Source: Polaribacter porphyrae
GTDB taxonomy: Bacteria; Bacteroidota; Bacteroidia; Flavobacteriales; Flavobacteriaceae
Assembly: GCF_002954685.1 (NCBI RefSeq)
Contig: NZ_MSCN01000001.1
Coordinates: 458,256-522,255 of the forward strand
Direction: 5' to 3'
Length of the DNA: 64,000 nt
Shown: positions 44,169 through 53,228 of the stretch, one piece after another
Numbering within the stretch: position 1 is the first letter of the stretch
Layout of the letters: every line of letters starts with the position of its first letter
Made by a program: the position numbers and the translations under genes
The notes under the pieces: generated by a model
The model's input: only the letters and a program-made list of their open reading frames with translations
Database searches by the model: none
What the model was told of the DNA's origin: nothing

Positions 44169-45446
44169 TTACTTCGCAGGCAAAACTTTACCAATACATT
44201 CTCCAAAACCAATGCGAACTTTATCATTTTTACAATGTGCACGCATAATTACAGTATCATTATCATTTATGAACTTACGAGTTGTACCGTCTTTTAATTT
44301 TATAGGATTTTGTCCTCTCCAAGTCAATTCTAACATAGAGCCATAACTATCTTTTGTTGGACCAGAAATTGTACCAGAACCCATCATATCTCCAGCTTCA
44401 ACTGGGCAACCATTTACAGTATGGTGTGCCAATTGTTGAGCCATAGTCCAATACATATACTTAAAGTTAGAGTTAGCAACAGTGGTTTCTTCACCATTTT
44501 CTGGTTTTATGCCAACTTGCAAATGAATGTCATAACTTCCTTTCCCTTCTTGTTTTAAATACGGTAAAGGCTCATGTACTTGTTTGGGATTATCAGTTCT
44601 AAAAGGCTCTAAAGCATCTAGGGTTACAATCCAAGGAGAAATTGTTGAAGCAAAATTCTTCCCTAAAAAAGGACCTAAAGGAACATATTCCCAAGCTTGA
44701 ATATCTCTAGCTGACCAATCATTAAATTGTACCAACCCAAAAATATATTCTTCAGCTTCTTCAATTGGGATTCTTTCTCCTAAAACATTAGCATCTGTTG
44801 TAATGAATGCCATTTCTAGCTCAAAATCTAATAATTTACTAGGACCAAAACCAGGTGTTTTACTTCCTTCAGCTGGTCTAGTTTGTCCATAAGGTCTTCT
44901 AATAGGTGTTCCAGAAGGAATGATTGAAGAACTACGTCCATGATAACCTATTGGAATGTGCAACCAATTTGGTAATAATGCATTTTCTGGATCTCTAAAT
45001 AAAGAACCTACATTAGTAGCGTGTTCTTTGCTAGCATAGAAATCTGTATAATCACCCACAGCAACAGGCAATAACATTTCTACTTCATCCATTCTAAAAA
45101 TAATTTTATCTTTATGAGCTGCATTATCTCTTAATTTTCCGTTTTTAACATCAAATACTTCAGCAATTTTATTACGAACTAATCTCCATGTTTTACGACC
45201 ATCAGCTATAAAATCATTCAAATTATCTTGTAAAAACATATCATCTGTTAGAGGTACATCTTCAAAATAACCCAATTGATGAAAAGCACCTAAATCAATT
45301 GCATAATCTCCAATTCTACTACCTATCGTAATTATATCATCTCTAGTAATAAAAACACCAAATGGAATATTTTGTATTGGAAAATCTGAATTTTCATTTA
45401 CTTTTAACCAAGACTTTCTATTAGGATTGTTAGCTGTTATAATCAT
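44169..45446 (-). CDS. fah: fumarylacetoacetase
   Basis: 425 aa cytosolic hydrolase cleaving fumarylacetoacetate to fumarate and acetoacetate, the last step of tyrosine/phenylalanine breakdown. Aligned with the animal enzyme by motif: Asp135 and His142 in DYTDFYASKEHATN, Glu209 and Glu211 in LDFELEMAF, Asp243 in FNDWSARDIQAWEYVPLGPF, the calcium/substrate site set. The N-terminal ~120 residues form the usual SH3-like domain. A TAGATTTG box precedes it. No other tyrosine-catabolic gene is in the window. Confidence 0.96.
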   Translation of the reverse strand: MIITANNPNRKSWLKVNENSDFPIQNIPFGVFITRDDIITIGSRIGDYAIDLGAFHQLGYFEDVPLTDDMFLQDNLNDFIADGRKTWRLVRNKIAEVFDVKNGKLRDNAAHKDKIIFRMDEVEMLLPVAVGDYTDFYASKEHATNVGSLFRDPENALLPNWLHIPIGYHGRSSSIIPSGTPIRRPYGQTRPAEGSKTPGFGPSKLLDFELEMAFITTDANVLGERIPIEEAEEYIFGLVQFNDWSARDIQAWEYVPLGPFLGKNFASTISPWIVTLDALEPFRTDNPKQVHEPLPYLKQEGKGSYDIHLQVGIKPENGEETTVANSNFKYMYWTMAQQLAHHTVNGCPVEAGDMMGSGTISGPTKDSYGSMLELTWRGQNPIKLKDGTTRKFINDNDTVIMRAHCKNDKVRIGFGECIGKVLPAK

Positions 45447-45469
45447 TTTACGAATTATTTATTTTTACT

Positions 45470-45477
45470 CAAATCTA
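45470..45477 (-). promoter_or_regulatory. -7 box of fah
   Basis: On the minus strand TAGATTTG matches TAnnTTTG, 23 bp before the ATG. Confidence 0.5.
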
Positions 45478-45568
45478 CATTCTTTTTTTATCATTTTAAA
45501 ATTAAAATGCGGTAAAAAGTACATTTTTTAAAAAGTTTCTTTTAAGTATATTAAATCTTAATAAAATG

Positions 45569-45621
45569 TTGAAAACATCATCAAAAGTTGTTTTCAAACA
45601 AGTCTATTTTGCCTATTTTTG
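45569..45621 (+). promoter_or_regulatory. glyA promoter with inverted repeat
   Basis: The -7 box TATTTTTG is at 45614-45621, 22 bp before the ATG. A TTG (45588-45590) lies 23 nt upstream. TTGAAAAC (45569-45576) and GTTTTCAA (45590-45597) are an 8-bp inverted repeat over the putative -33 region, which looks like an operator. Confidence 0.5.
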
Positions 45622-45643
45622 ACGTTTAAAATTATAAACAACA

Positions 45644-46918
45644 ATGCAAATAGATCATCAAATTTTCGATTTAATTGAAGAAGAAAAAGAAAGACAACTC
45701 AATGGTTTAGAGTTAATTGCTTCAGAAAACTACACTAGTGAGCAAGTTATGAAAGCCCAAGGTTCTATTTTAACGAATAAATATGCAGAAGGTTACCCTG
45801 GTAAACGTTATTATGGTGGTTGCGAAATTGTAGATGTTGTTGAGCAAATTGCTATTGATAGAGCTAAAGAATTATTTGGTGCAGCTTATGTAAATGTACA
45901 GCCACATTCAGGTTCGCAAGCAAATACAGCTGTTTTTGCGGCTTGTTTAAAACCTGGAGATAAAATTTTAGGTTTCGATTTGTCTCATGGAGGGCATTTA
46001 ACTCACGGTTCTCCTGTAAATTTTTCTGGTAAATTGTATAACCCCGTTTTTTATGGTGTTGAAAAAGAAACAGGAGTTTTAAATTATGATAAGATTCAAG
46101 AAATTGCATCAAAAGAAAAACCACAACTCATCATTGCTGGTGCTTCTGCATACTCTAGAGATATTGATTTTGAGCGTTTTAGAAAAATTGCTGATAGTGT
46201 TAATGCTATTTTAATGGCAGATATCTCTCATCCTGCTGGTTTAATTGCAAAAGGTATTTTAAATGACCCTTTGCCTCATTGCCACATTGTAACTTCTACA
46301 ACTCATAAAACGTTAAGAGGTCCAAGAGGTGGTATCATAATGATGGGTCAAGATTTTGAAAATCCGTTTGGAGAAACTTTAAAATCTGGTAAGCCAAAGA
46401 AAATGTCTATGTTGTTAAACTCTGCTGTTTTTCCTGGGAATCAAGGTGGCCCTTTAGAGCATGTTATTGCTGGTAAAGCTATCGCTTTTGGTGAAGCATT
46501 AACGGATGAATTTTTAGAATATCAAATACAAGTAAAGCAGAATGCAGCTAAAATGGCTGAAGAGTTCGTAGCCAAAGGATATGATATAATCTCTGGAGGT
46601 ACAGATAATCATTGTATGTTAATTGATTTACGTAATAAAGATATTTCTGGTAAAGACGCAGAAATTGCATTAGGTAAAGCTGATATTACAGTAAATAAAA
46701 ACATGGTTCCTTTTGATGATAAATCTCCTTTCGTAACTTCAGGAATTCGTGTTGGAACACCAGCAATTACTACTCGTGGATTAGTTGAAGAAGATATGGT
46801 TGCTGTTGTTAATTTTATTGACGAAGCAATACAAAATGCAGATAATGACGAAGCTTTGCATGCAATTGGAGAACGTGTTGCAGGTATGATGAGTGCTAGA
46901 AGACTTTTTGTGATGTAA
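45644..46918 (+). CDS. glyA: serine hydroxymethyltransferase
   Basis: 424 aa PLP enzyme interconverting serine plus tetrahydrofolate with glycine plus 5,10-methylene-THF, the main source of one-carbon units. The N-terminus [18 protein letters not shown], tetrahydrofolate/PLP segment [15 protein letters not shown], Asp193-His196 in MADISHPAG and the Schiff-base Lys222 in [14 protein letters not shown] are all present. Length is normal for the family. It has its own promoter and terminator. Confidence 0.97.
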   Translation: MQIDHQIFDLIEEEKERQLNGLELIASENYTSEQVMKAQGSILTNKYAEGYPGKRYYGGCEIVDVVEQIAIDRAKELFGAAYVNVQPHSGSQANTAVFAACLKPGDKILGFDLSHGGHLTHGSPVNFSGKLYNPVFYGVEKETGVLNYDKIQEIASKEKPQLIIAGASAYSRDIDFERFRKIADSVNAILMADISHPAGLIAKGILNDPLPHCHIVTSTTHKTLRGPRGGIIMMGQDFENPFGETLKSGKPKKMSMLLNSAVFPGNQGGPLEHVIAGKAIAFGEALTDEFLEYQIQVKQNAAKMAEEFVAKGYDIISGGTDNHCMLIDLRNKDISGKDAEIALGKADITVNKNMVPFDDKSPFVTSGIRVGTPAITTRGLVEEDMVAVVNFIDEAIQNADNDEALHAIGERVAGMMSARRLFVM

Positions 46919-46941
46919 AAATCATTTTAAACTATAAAATT

Positions 46942-46975
46942 AAAGCATCAAGTATCTTATCTTGATGCTTTTTTA
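46942..46975 (+). terminator. glyA terminator
   Basis: AAAGCATCAAG (46942-46952) pairs perfectly with CTTGATGCTTT (46961-46971), then more T. Confidence 0.93.
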
Positions 46976-47003
46976 TATCTTTCAAATCAGAAAATAACAA
47001 TAT

Positions 47004-48248
47004 ATGGATGCTTATTCTATTGCAACAGTATTAATCTTTTTATCAGCTGCATTTGGGTTTATAAATACTCGATTTCTAAAAATGCCAAATACTATTGGTT
47101 TAATGATTATTACTATAGTATTTACTTTAGGAGTTTTATTGTTGAGTTATTTTGACCCAACACTTCTAAATGCTGAAAAAGCAATTATTTCTAATATTGA
47201 TTTTAAATCTGTTCTGTTAGACGAAATGTTGAGTTTTCTTCTTTTTGCTGGAGCTCTACATACTAATTTTGAGCAATTAAAAATTCAACGTTGGCCAATT
47301 TTATTGTTTTCTACTTTAGGAGTTTTAACATCTACTTTTTTAGTAGGTGGTGCTATTTTTGGGATTTTACAAATCCTTAATTTACCAGTAGATTTTATTT
47401 ACTGTTTGTTATTTGGGGCTTTAATTTCCCCAACAGATCCTATTGCTGTTTTAGGAATTTTAAAGCAAGCTGGTGTGCCTAAAAAACTGGAAACCAAAAT
47501 AGTGGGTGAATCTTTGTTTAATGATGGAGTAGGAGTGGTGGTATTTTTAACCATTTATCAAATTGCAAAATCTGGAATAGATGAAGAAACTACTTTTAAT
47601 GTATTTAAATTATTTGGTCAAGAAGTTTTTGGAGGCGTAGCTTTAGGTGCTATATTAGGATATATTTGTTATAAATTAATGAAAACTATTGATGATTATC
47701 ATATTGAAGTTATCATCACTTTAGCAGCAGTTATGGGAGGTACAGTAATTGCTCATAAATTACATTTATCTGCACCTTTAGCAATGGTTACTGCTGGTCT
47801 AATTGTTGGAAATGATACTGTTAGAGCATCTTCGATGTCAGAAATTACAGAAAGATATGTAGATAAATTTTGGGAATTAATAGACATTCTCTTAAACGCA
47901 ATTCTATTTGTTTTAATAGGGATGGAAATGCTAGTTTTAGTTTTTGAAGGTAAATATGTTGTTGCAGGTCTTATTGCTATTCCTGTTGTTTTACTTTGTA
48001 GATATATCTCACTTTTCTTACCTATTAATCTTTTTGCTAAAAAGTTAGATTTTGTACCCAAAACAAATTTAATTATGACTTGGGGTGGTTTACGTGGGGG
48101 AATTTCTATTGCACTAGCTTTAGGGCTTACCCAAGATATGAACCGTGATTTATTTTTAGTAATAACTTATGTAGTGGTTGTGTTTTCTATAATTGCTCAA
48201 GGATTAACTGTTGGTAAATTAGTTGACAGATTTAAAATTAAAGCATAA
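47004..48248 (+). CDS. CPA1-family Na+/H+ antiporter (NhaP-like)
   Basis: 414 aa inner-membrane cation/proton exchanger with ~12-13 hydrophobic helices and no long cytosolic tail. The ion-site motifs are SPTDPIAVLGILK (TM4, unwound region) and GESLFNDGVGVVVF (Asn-Asp pair of TM5), and the later TWGGLRGGISIALAL carries the conserved Arg. These define the CPA1 NhaP/NHE group. In a marine-type flavobacterium it would help with sodium and pH balance. Start ATG 28 bp after the glyA terminator. Confidence 0.93.
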   Translation: MDAYSIATVLIFLSAAFGFINTRFLKMPNTIGLMIITIVFTLGVLLLSYFDPTLLNAEKAIISNIDFKSVLLDEMLSFLLFAGALHTNFEQLKIQRWPILLFSTLGVLTSTFLVGGAIFGILQILNLPVDFIYCLLFGALISPTDPIAVLGILKQAGVPKKLETKIVGESLFNDGVGVVVFLTIYQIAKSGIDEETTFNVFKLFGQEVFGGVALGAILGYICYKLMKTIDDYHIEVIITLAAVMGGTVIAHKLHLSAPLAMVTAGLIVGNDTVRASSMSEITERYVDKFWELIDILLNAILFVLIGMEMLVLVFEGKYVVAGLIAIPVVLLCRYISLFLPINLFAKKLDFVPKTNLIMTWGGLRGGISIALALGLTQDMNRDLFLVITYVVVVFSIIAQGLTVGKLVDRFKIKA

Positions 48249-48281
48249 AAAAAGCATCAAATTTTATATTGATACTTTTTA
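48249..48281 (+). terminator. antiporter terminator
   Basis: AAAAAGCATCAA pairs with TTGATACTTTTT with one C-A mismatch; directly follows the stop codon. Confidence 0.75.
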
Positions 48282-48307
48282 AGTTATTTTTTGAAAATTT
48301 TAAGAAA

Positions 48308-48493
48308 TTACCAGTTCTTTATTGCTTCTGCAATTTCATCCTTGGTTTTTCCATATTTTTTTTGAATTTCACCAATCATTTTTTCTTTTTCACCTTCTGC
48401 TTCTAAAGATTTATTATTGGTTATTTCACCAAACTTATCTTTAAATTCTCCTTTAATTTGTTTCCAAGTTCCTTCTTGTGTGTCTTTGTTCAT
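48308..48493 (-). CDS. CsbD-family stress protein
   Basis: 61 aa soluble hydrophilic protein. GTWKQIKGEFKDKFGEITNNKSLEAEGEKEKMIGEIQKKYG is the CsbD pattern, a family induced by general stress in other bacteria but without a defined activity. It is the last of three small minus-strand genes with 59-bp and 10-bp gaps, all hydrophilic and Lys/Glu-rich, suggesting a joint stress unit. Confidence 0.88.
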   Translation of the reverse strand: MNKDTQEGTWKQIKGEFKDKFGEITNNKSLEAEGEKEKMIGEIQKKYGKTKDEIAEAIKNW

Positions 48494-48552
48494 AATTATT
48501 ATTTTAAGTGTTAGTATTTTACGAGTAAAAAGATTAATTTCTAAATAACATA

Positions 48553-48786
48553 TTAAGAGTTCTGAATTTTATCAGCTATTCTCTTAATAGAATTATCTGT
48601 AGCACTATGTACTTGCTTTTCTAATTTTTCTTTATCTATACCTTGTAATCTGTTTTTATTGCTATCTTTATCTTTATAGCCTTCTTTTACTGTGCCTTTT
48701 AAAGGGTGAAGATTTGGTTCAGGTTTATCACCAGAGTTATTCTTGGTAATATTTTCTGCACTAGTTCTTTTAGTATTTTCTGCCAT
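48553..48786 (-). CDS. small hydrophilic protein of unknown function
   Basis: 77 aa, not recognised. Very polar: Lys, Asn, Glu and Ser dominate and there is no hydrophobic core in the first 50 residues (MAENTKRTSAENITKNNSGD). The C-terminal third (KEKLEKQVHSATDNSIKRIADKIQN) could be an amphipathic helix. Probably largely disordered, in the manner of hydrophilin-type stress proteins. Same strand and tight spacing with its two neighbours. Confidence 0.65.
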   Translation of the reverse strand: MAENTKRTSAENITKNNSGDKPEPNLHPLKGTVKEGYKDKDSNKNRLQGIDKEKLEKQVHSATDNSIKRIADKIQNS

Positions 48787-48796
48787 AATTTTATTA

Positions 48797-49030
48797 TTAC
48801 ATAAATTTGTTTAACATTTTTCTTTGAACAGAATTAAAGTCTTCTTCAACTTTTTCTACATCTTCAATTTTTTTTCCAATTAAGATTTCTTTATCCTTTT
48901 TACCTTTTTCTCCTTTTAGTATTTTGGTATTTTCAGTTTGGATAGTTTGTTCACCAGCTACATTTTCAGTAATTCCATCTGTTTCAATGTTTTTATATAA
49001 TTTTTCTTTATTCTCTTTATTTGTATTCAT
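48797..49030 (-). CDS. small hydrophilic protein of unknown function
   Basis: 77 aa, not recognised. Contains many Lys/Glu pairs (KGEKGKKDKEILIGKKIEDVEKVEEDF) and ends in a short amphipathic helix NSVQRKMLNKFM. First gene of the three-gene small-protein group, preceded by a -7 box at 49059-49066. Coding status rests on a clean ATG, codon use like its neighbours and the shared pattern with the next gene. Confidence 0.65.
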   Translation of the reverse strand: MNTNKENKEKLYKNIETDGITENVAGEQTIQTENTKILKGEKGKKDKEILIGKKIEDVEKVEEDFNSVQRKMLNKFM

Positions 49031-49058
49031 AATTGTTGACTTTTAAATGATTATAATA

Positions 49059-49066
49059 CAAATTTA
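49059..49066 (-). promoter_or_regulatory. -7 box of the small-protein operon
   Basis: Minus-strand TAAATTTG (TAnnTTTG), 28 bp before the ATG at 49030. Confidence 0.5.
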
Positions 49067-49123
49067 GAGGATTAATAAAGTTTAGCTTACCCCAATCAAA
49101 GTTAATCTTAACTCATTAGCAAA

Positions 49124-50470
49124 TTAATCATCACTGTTTGCTCTTTCAATAATCTTTTCTGGAAGCGATTTTTTAGCTTTTGCACCCATTTTCTTGAGCT
49201 TTTCTATACTTGTAATTAAATTCCCTCTACCATCAACTAACTTGTTCATGGCTGCATTGTAATCAGCTTTTGAGGCATCTATTTTTTTGCCAATACCAAT
49301 TAAATCTTGTAATAATCCACTAAATTTATCATATAAAGCACCAGCTTGTCTTGCAATTTCTAAAGCATTTCGTTGCTGTTTTTCGTTATTCCACATCGTA
49401 TCAATTGTGCGTAAGGTAGCCAGTAAAGTTGAAGGTGTAACAATCACAATATTCTTTTCAAAAGCCTTGTTATACAGGTGATTGTCAGAATTTAAGGCAA
49501 TCGCAAAAGCGGGTTCTATAGGAATGAATAGCAGTACAAAATCAGGAGATTCTATCTTATAAATATCTTCATACTTTTTTTCTGACAATTGTTCTACATG
49601 ACGTTTTAAAGAGTTTATATGCTCTTTTAAGTATTGTTCTTTTAAAATCTCATCTTCTTCATTTACATATTTTTCATAAGCAACTAAAGAAACTTTTGAG
49701 TCAACAATCATTTTTTTATTATCTGGTAAATGAATTACTACATCTGGTAATACTCGTTTACCCTCATCATTTGTAAAACTTTGTTGCACATAATACTCTC
49801 TGTCTTTTTCTAAACCAGACTTTTCTAAAACACGCTCCAAAACCAATTCACCCCAATTCCCTTGGGTTTTATTATCTCCTTTTAGAGCTTTTGTAAGGTT
49901 TAAAGTTTCTTTACTCATTTGTTGATTCAGCTCTTTTAAACCTAGTATTTGTTGACGTAAAGCAGCATGATAATCAATACTTTCTTTGTGAGTTTTATCT
50001 ACTTTGTCCTCAAAAAGTTTAATTTTTTCTTGTAGCGGATTTAAAATTATTTTTAAATTCTCTTTATTCTGCTGTGTAAATTTTGTGGATTTATCTTCCA
50101 AAATTTTGTTTGCTAAAATTTCAAAATCTTTGGTAAATTTTTCTTGAAGTTTTTCAACTTCATTTTTATTTTCATCTAATTTTATACGTAAATTCTCAAT
50201 TTCAGATTCTTGGCGTGTATTTACGGTTTGTAAATTTTCTTTTTCTTGTTGTAGATATTTTCTTTCTTTTTGTATTTCAATTTTATCTTGTTCTAATACT
50301 TCTTTATTTTGTTGTAACAAAGCAACACGCTCTTCTAAAGTAGATTTTTCTTTTTCTACACTGGTTTTTTCTTTTTCAAAGTTTAGTTTTGATAATAATT
50401 TACCAATAAAAAAACCTATCACACTAAAAATCAATGCAATTAAGAAGTATATTATAATTTCGTTCATCAT
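49124..50470 (-). CDS. rmuC: DNA recombination protein RmuC
   Basis: 448 aa protein that limits DNA inversions and other rearrangements. One N-terminal membrane helix (IIIYFLIALIFSVIGFFIGKLL), a long coiled coil (~30-195, many KEKxxLEE heptads), then the nuclease-like domain with TQGNWGELVLERVLE, RVLPDVVIHLPDNKKMIVDSKVSL (PD-x-VDSK, a PD-(D/E)XK-type active site) and DFVLLFIPIEPAF. Two consecutive ATG codons; either could be used. It is not linked to its neighbours by function. Confidence 0.94.
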   Translation of the reverse strand: MMNEIIIYFLIALIFSVIGFFIGKLLSKLNFEKEKTSVEKEKSTLEERVALLQQNKEVLEQDKIEIQKERKYLQQEKENLQTVNTRQESEIENLRIKLDENKNEVEKLQEKFTKDFEILANKILEDKSTKFTQQNKENLKIILNPLQEKIKLFEDKVDKTHKESIDYHAALRQQILGLKELNQQMSKETLNLTKALKGDNKTQGNWGELVLERVLEKSGLEKDREYYVQQSFTNDEGKRVLPDVVIHLPDNKKMIVDSKVSLVAYEKYVNEEDEILKEQYLKEHINSLKRHVEQLSEKKYEDIYKIESPDFVLLFIPIEPAFAIALNSDNHLYNKAFEKNIVIVTPSTLLATLRTIDTMWNNEKQQRNALEIARQAGALYDKFSGLLQDLIGIGKKIDASKADYNAAMNKLVDGRGNLITSIEKLKKMGAKAKKSLPEKIIERANSDD

Positions 50471-50559
50471 ATTAAATTAAGTCCTTAAATTTATCATTTT
50501 AAAATCTAAAGCAGAACTCTTCATCAAGAATTTTGTGAACAAATATTAATACATAAATA

Positions 50560-51099
50560 TTGAAAACATTCGCAAGGTTTATCTTATTTACCATTTTGGG
50601 TTGGAGGTTTGAAGGAAACTTCCCCAAAAACCTAAAAAAATATGTGGTTATTGCTGCTCCTCATACAAGTTGGGTAGATTTTCCCATTGCAATTTTAGCA
50701 AGAATGGCTTCTGGAATTATGATAAATTATATTGGCAAAGATTCTTTATTTAAAAGTCCTTTTGGTTTTTTCTTTAGAGCTTTAGGAGGTACACCTGTAG
50801 ATAGAAGTAAAAACAACAAATTAGTTGATGCTATCGTTGACATTTTTAATTCAAGAGAAGAGTTTCGATTAGGTATGTCTCCTGAAGGAACTCGAAAAAA
50901 AGTAAAACGATGGAAAACTGGTTTTTACTATATTGCAAAAGGTGCAAATGTACCTATTGTTATGGCTACTTTAGATTTTGAAAATAAACGTATTAAAATT
51001 TCCGAACCTTATTATTTAACAGAAGATAAAGAAAAAGATTTTGCTTTTTTAAGGAGATTTTTCTTAAACGTAAAAGGGAAAAATCCAGAATTGTCTTAA
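50560..51099 (+). CDS. PlsC-like 1-acyl-glycerol-3-phosphate acyltransferase family
   Basis: 179 aa acyltransferase, short for the family and without a strong membrane helix. Motif I is HTSWVD (H-x4-D, ~residues 35-40), motif III is SPEGTRKK, and the substrate-positioning GTPVDR lies between them. Members transfer acyl chains to lysophosphatidate or related lipids at the inner membrane face. The start is TTG (50560), because no in-frame ATG precedes motif I. It diverges from rmuC across 89 bp. Confidence 0.88.
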   Translation: MKTFARFILFTILGWRFEGNFPKNLKKYVVIAAPHTSWVDFPIAILARMASGIMINYIGKDSLFKSPFGFFFRALGGTPVDRSKNNKLVDAIVDIFNSREEFRLGMSPEGTRKKVKRWKTGFYYIAKGANVPIVMATLDFENKRIKISEPYYLTEDKEKDFAFLRRFFLNVKGKNPELS

Positions 51100-51226
51100 T
51101 ATCAAAATTCTTAAAATTGTACTACAATTTCTTATTTGATATATTGTAGGGATTAAGATTGACAAAGAAATTATAAGTTTTACATATATAACTATTTTTC
51201 CAAAAAATTACTTTTTAGAGATTTTT

Positions 51227-52468
51227 TTACGCATATTTTTCTGCCACTTTTTGAGCTATACCTACAATTACTTCAGTAGCTTTTACCATAGATTCTACAG
51301 GCACATATTCAAAACGTCCATGAAAATTATGACCACCTGCAAAAATATTTGGGCAAGGCAAACCTTTAAAAGATAATTGAGAGCCATCTGTACCACCTCT
51401 AATGGGTTTAATTAATGGTTTTATACCTTTATCTTTCATTACTTCTTCTGCAATATCTACAATATGTAATACAGGTTCAATCTTTTCTTTCATGTTAAAA
51501 TATTGATTTTTTATCTCAACATGAATTAAATCTTTACCTAACCTTTCATTAAAATCAAATGCAACTTTTTGCATCAAGTATTTTCTTTTTTCAAACAAAT
51601 CAAAATTATGATCTCTTATAATATACTCTAAAACTGTTTGCTCAACATCACCTTTAATATCATGTAAATGAAAAAAGCCTTCATAATCACTCGTTTTTTC
51701 AGGTACTTCATCTTGTGGTAAAGCATTGATAAACTCACTAGCTATTAACATAGAATTTATCATTTTCCCTTTTGCATAACCTGGGTGTACAATTTTTCCA
51801 TTTATAGTTACTTTTGCACTAGCTGCATTAAAATTCTCATATTCTAATTCCCCAATTTGGCTGCCATCCATAGTGTAGGCCCATTCAGCTCCGAATTTAT
51901 CAACGTCAAATAAATGTGCACCTTTGCCAACTTCTTCATCAGGAGTAAAACAAATCCTTATTCTACCATGTTTTATAGAAGGATTATTGATTAAAAACTC
52001 CATAGCAGAAACAATTTCTGTAATGCCAGCTTTGTCATCAGCACCTAATAAAGTTGTACCATCTGTAGTGATTAAAGTTTGTCCTTTATATTGCAGTAGA
52101 TCATCAAAATCATCAGGAGATAAAATAATTCTCTTTTCTTCATTTAAAATGATGTCATTACCTTGATAGTCTTCTACAATTCTAGGTTTTACATTGGCTC
52201 CAGTAAAATCTGGGCTTGTATCTATATGTGATACAAAACCAATAGTTGGCACTTCATAATCTAAATTGCTAGGCAAAGTAGCCATCAAATAACAGTTTTC
52301 ATCTAAATCTACTTCTTGCATACCAATTGCTTTGAGTTCTTTCTCAAGAAGTCTAGCTAAATCCCATTGTTTTTCTGTACTTGGAAAAGCAGGATTATTA
52401 GGATCTGATTCAGTATCAATCATTACGTATTTTATAAATCGTTCTGTGATATGTTGTTTATTTATCAT
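51227..52468 (-). CDS. pepT: peptidase T (tripeptide aminopeptidase)
   Basis: 413 aa cytosolic M20B zinc peptidase removing N-terminal residues from tripeptides. Metal and catalytic residues: His81 and Asp83 in SHIDTSPD, Asp144 in LGADDKAG, Glu178-Glu179 in TPDEEVG, and the C-terminal GGHNFHG. The start is the ATG giving MINKQHITERF, the usual PepT start. The reading frame stays open 31 codons further up, but that stretch is the palindromic repeat at 52493-52574 and is not protein. Confidence 0.95.
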   Translation of the reverse strand: MINKQHITERFIKYVMIDTESDPNNPAFPSTEKQWDLARLLEKELKAIGMQEVDLDENCYLMATLPSNLDYEVPTIGFVSHIDTSPDFTGANVKPRIVEDYQGNDIILNEEKRIILSPDDFDDLLQYKGQTLITTDGTTLLGADDKAGITEIVSAMEFLINNPSIKHGRIRICFTPDEEVGKGAHLFDVDKFGAEWAYTMDGSQIGELEYENFNAASAKVTINGKIVHPGYAKGKMINSMLIASEFINALPQDEVPEKTSDYEGFFHLHDIKGDVEQTVLEYIIRDHNFDLFEKRKYLMQKVAFDFNERLGKDLIHVEIKNQYFNMKEKIEPVLHIVDIAEEVMKDKGIKPLIKPIRGGTDGSQLSFKGLPCPNIFAGGHNFHGRFEYVPVESMVKATEVIVGIAQKVAEKYA

Positions 52469-52492
52469 TGTTTTTTGATTTTGTATTTGTGC

Positions 52493-52574
52493 TGTCATTT
52501 CGAATGAAGTGAAACGAAATTGAGAAATCTCTTTAATTAAAGCGTAGATATTTCTCCTCAAGGTTGAAATGACA
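52493..52574. repeat. palindromic interspersed repeat TGTCATTTCGAA
   Basis: Outer arms TGTCATTTCGAA (52493-52504) and TTGAAATGACA (52564-52574), inner arms GAGAAATCT (52522-52530) and AGATATTTCTC (52546-52556). The left half matches the half copy at 17965-18004. It lies in the pepT leader and keeps the pepT frame open artificially. Confidence 0.7.
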
Positions 52575-52591
52575 TACTAACTGTATTTTTA

Positions 52592-53146
52592 TTAATGAAT
52601 TTTGATGGTTTCTATTCGTGATAAAGATTCACAAAGACGTTGATTTACTAGCGAATCTCCATAAACAGATGTTTTTGTTTGGATAAAATTTTGTGCATCT
52701 ACTTTTACAAAGATATGACAAGTGGTAAAAAGGTATTTCCCTTTTTTGCCCTTGTAAATCATATAAATTGATGGTTTATCTAGTACTTTAACTTCCTTAT
52801 GCTTTATTCTAATCAATTTTTTTGTAAGCTGTTCTTGCTCTTGTTTTAACAAAAAAGCTTCATTAAAATTGATGTTATTATTTACAAAAGTAACATCTAG
52901 TAATGTAGATTCTGTTAATTGTTTTGTAGTGTCTGCTGTAAATATTGAAGATTGTATTGCGTCTTTATACAAGTTTGTTTTCCAACTTTTTGGTATTTGA
53001 ATAGAGAATTGATTTGTTACATCCTCTACAATTTCTAGATTATTTAAAGATGCTATTTTGCAATTAAAATCTTTATTGATTTCTGATGGAGTATTACATG
53101 AGAAAATAAGTGCTGTTATTAGAAAAAGAAAACTATTTTTTGACAC
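52592..53146 (-). CDS. lipoprotein of unknown function
   Basis: 184 aa. Signal peptide with lipobox ALIFSC, Cys17 lipidated. The mature part contains FSIQIPKSWKTNLY, a pattern common to PsbP-like or DUF1795-type envelope proteins, but I cannot place it firmly. The only available start before the signal is GTG at 53146. That codon is formed by the first unit of a small tandem repeat (53142-53170), so the leader or the start may have been changed by repeat insertion. Confidence 0.7.
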   Translation of the reverse strand: MSKNSFLFLITALIFSCNTPSEINKDFNCKIASLNNLEIVEDVTNQFSIQIPKSWKTNLYKDAIQSSIFTADTTKQLTESTLLDVTFVNNNINFNEAFLLKQEQEQLTKKLIRIKHKEVKVLDKPSIYMIYKGKKGKYLFTTCHIFVKVDAQNFIQTKTSVYGDSLVNQRLCESLSRIETIKIH

Positions 53147-53170
53147 GGATCTTACAGATTTATACAGATT
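53142..53170. repeat. short tandem repeat, ACACGGATCTT/ACAGATTTAT units
   Basis: Three ~10-bp units with a shared core (ACGGATC, ACAGATT, ACAGATT). The first overlaps the GTG start of the minus-strand lipoprotein gene. Similar ACACGGATT strings occur in other Bacteroidota (from memory). Confidence 0.5.
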
Positions 53171-53228
53171 TTTTAACTTCTAATTTAATCAACTTTGTTT
53201 CTTTGAGACTTTGCACATCTATATAACT

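Noticed and set aside
52469..52561. 31-residue N-terminal extension of PepT
   Set aside because: It is the translation of a palindromic interspersed repeat; the family begins at the ATG giving MINKQHITERF.
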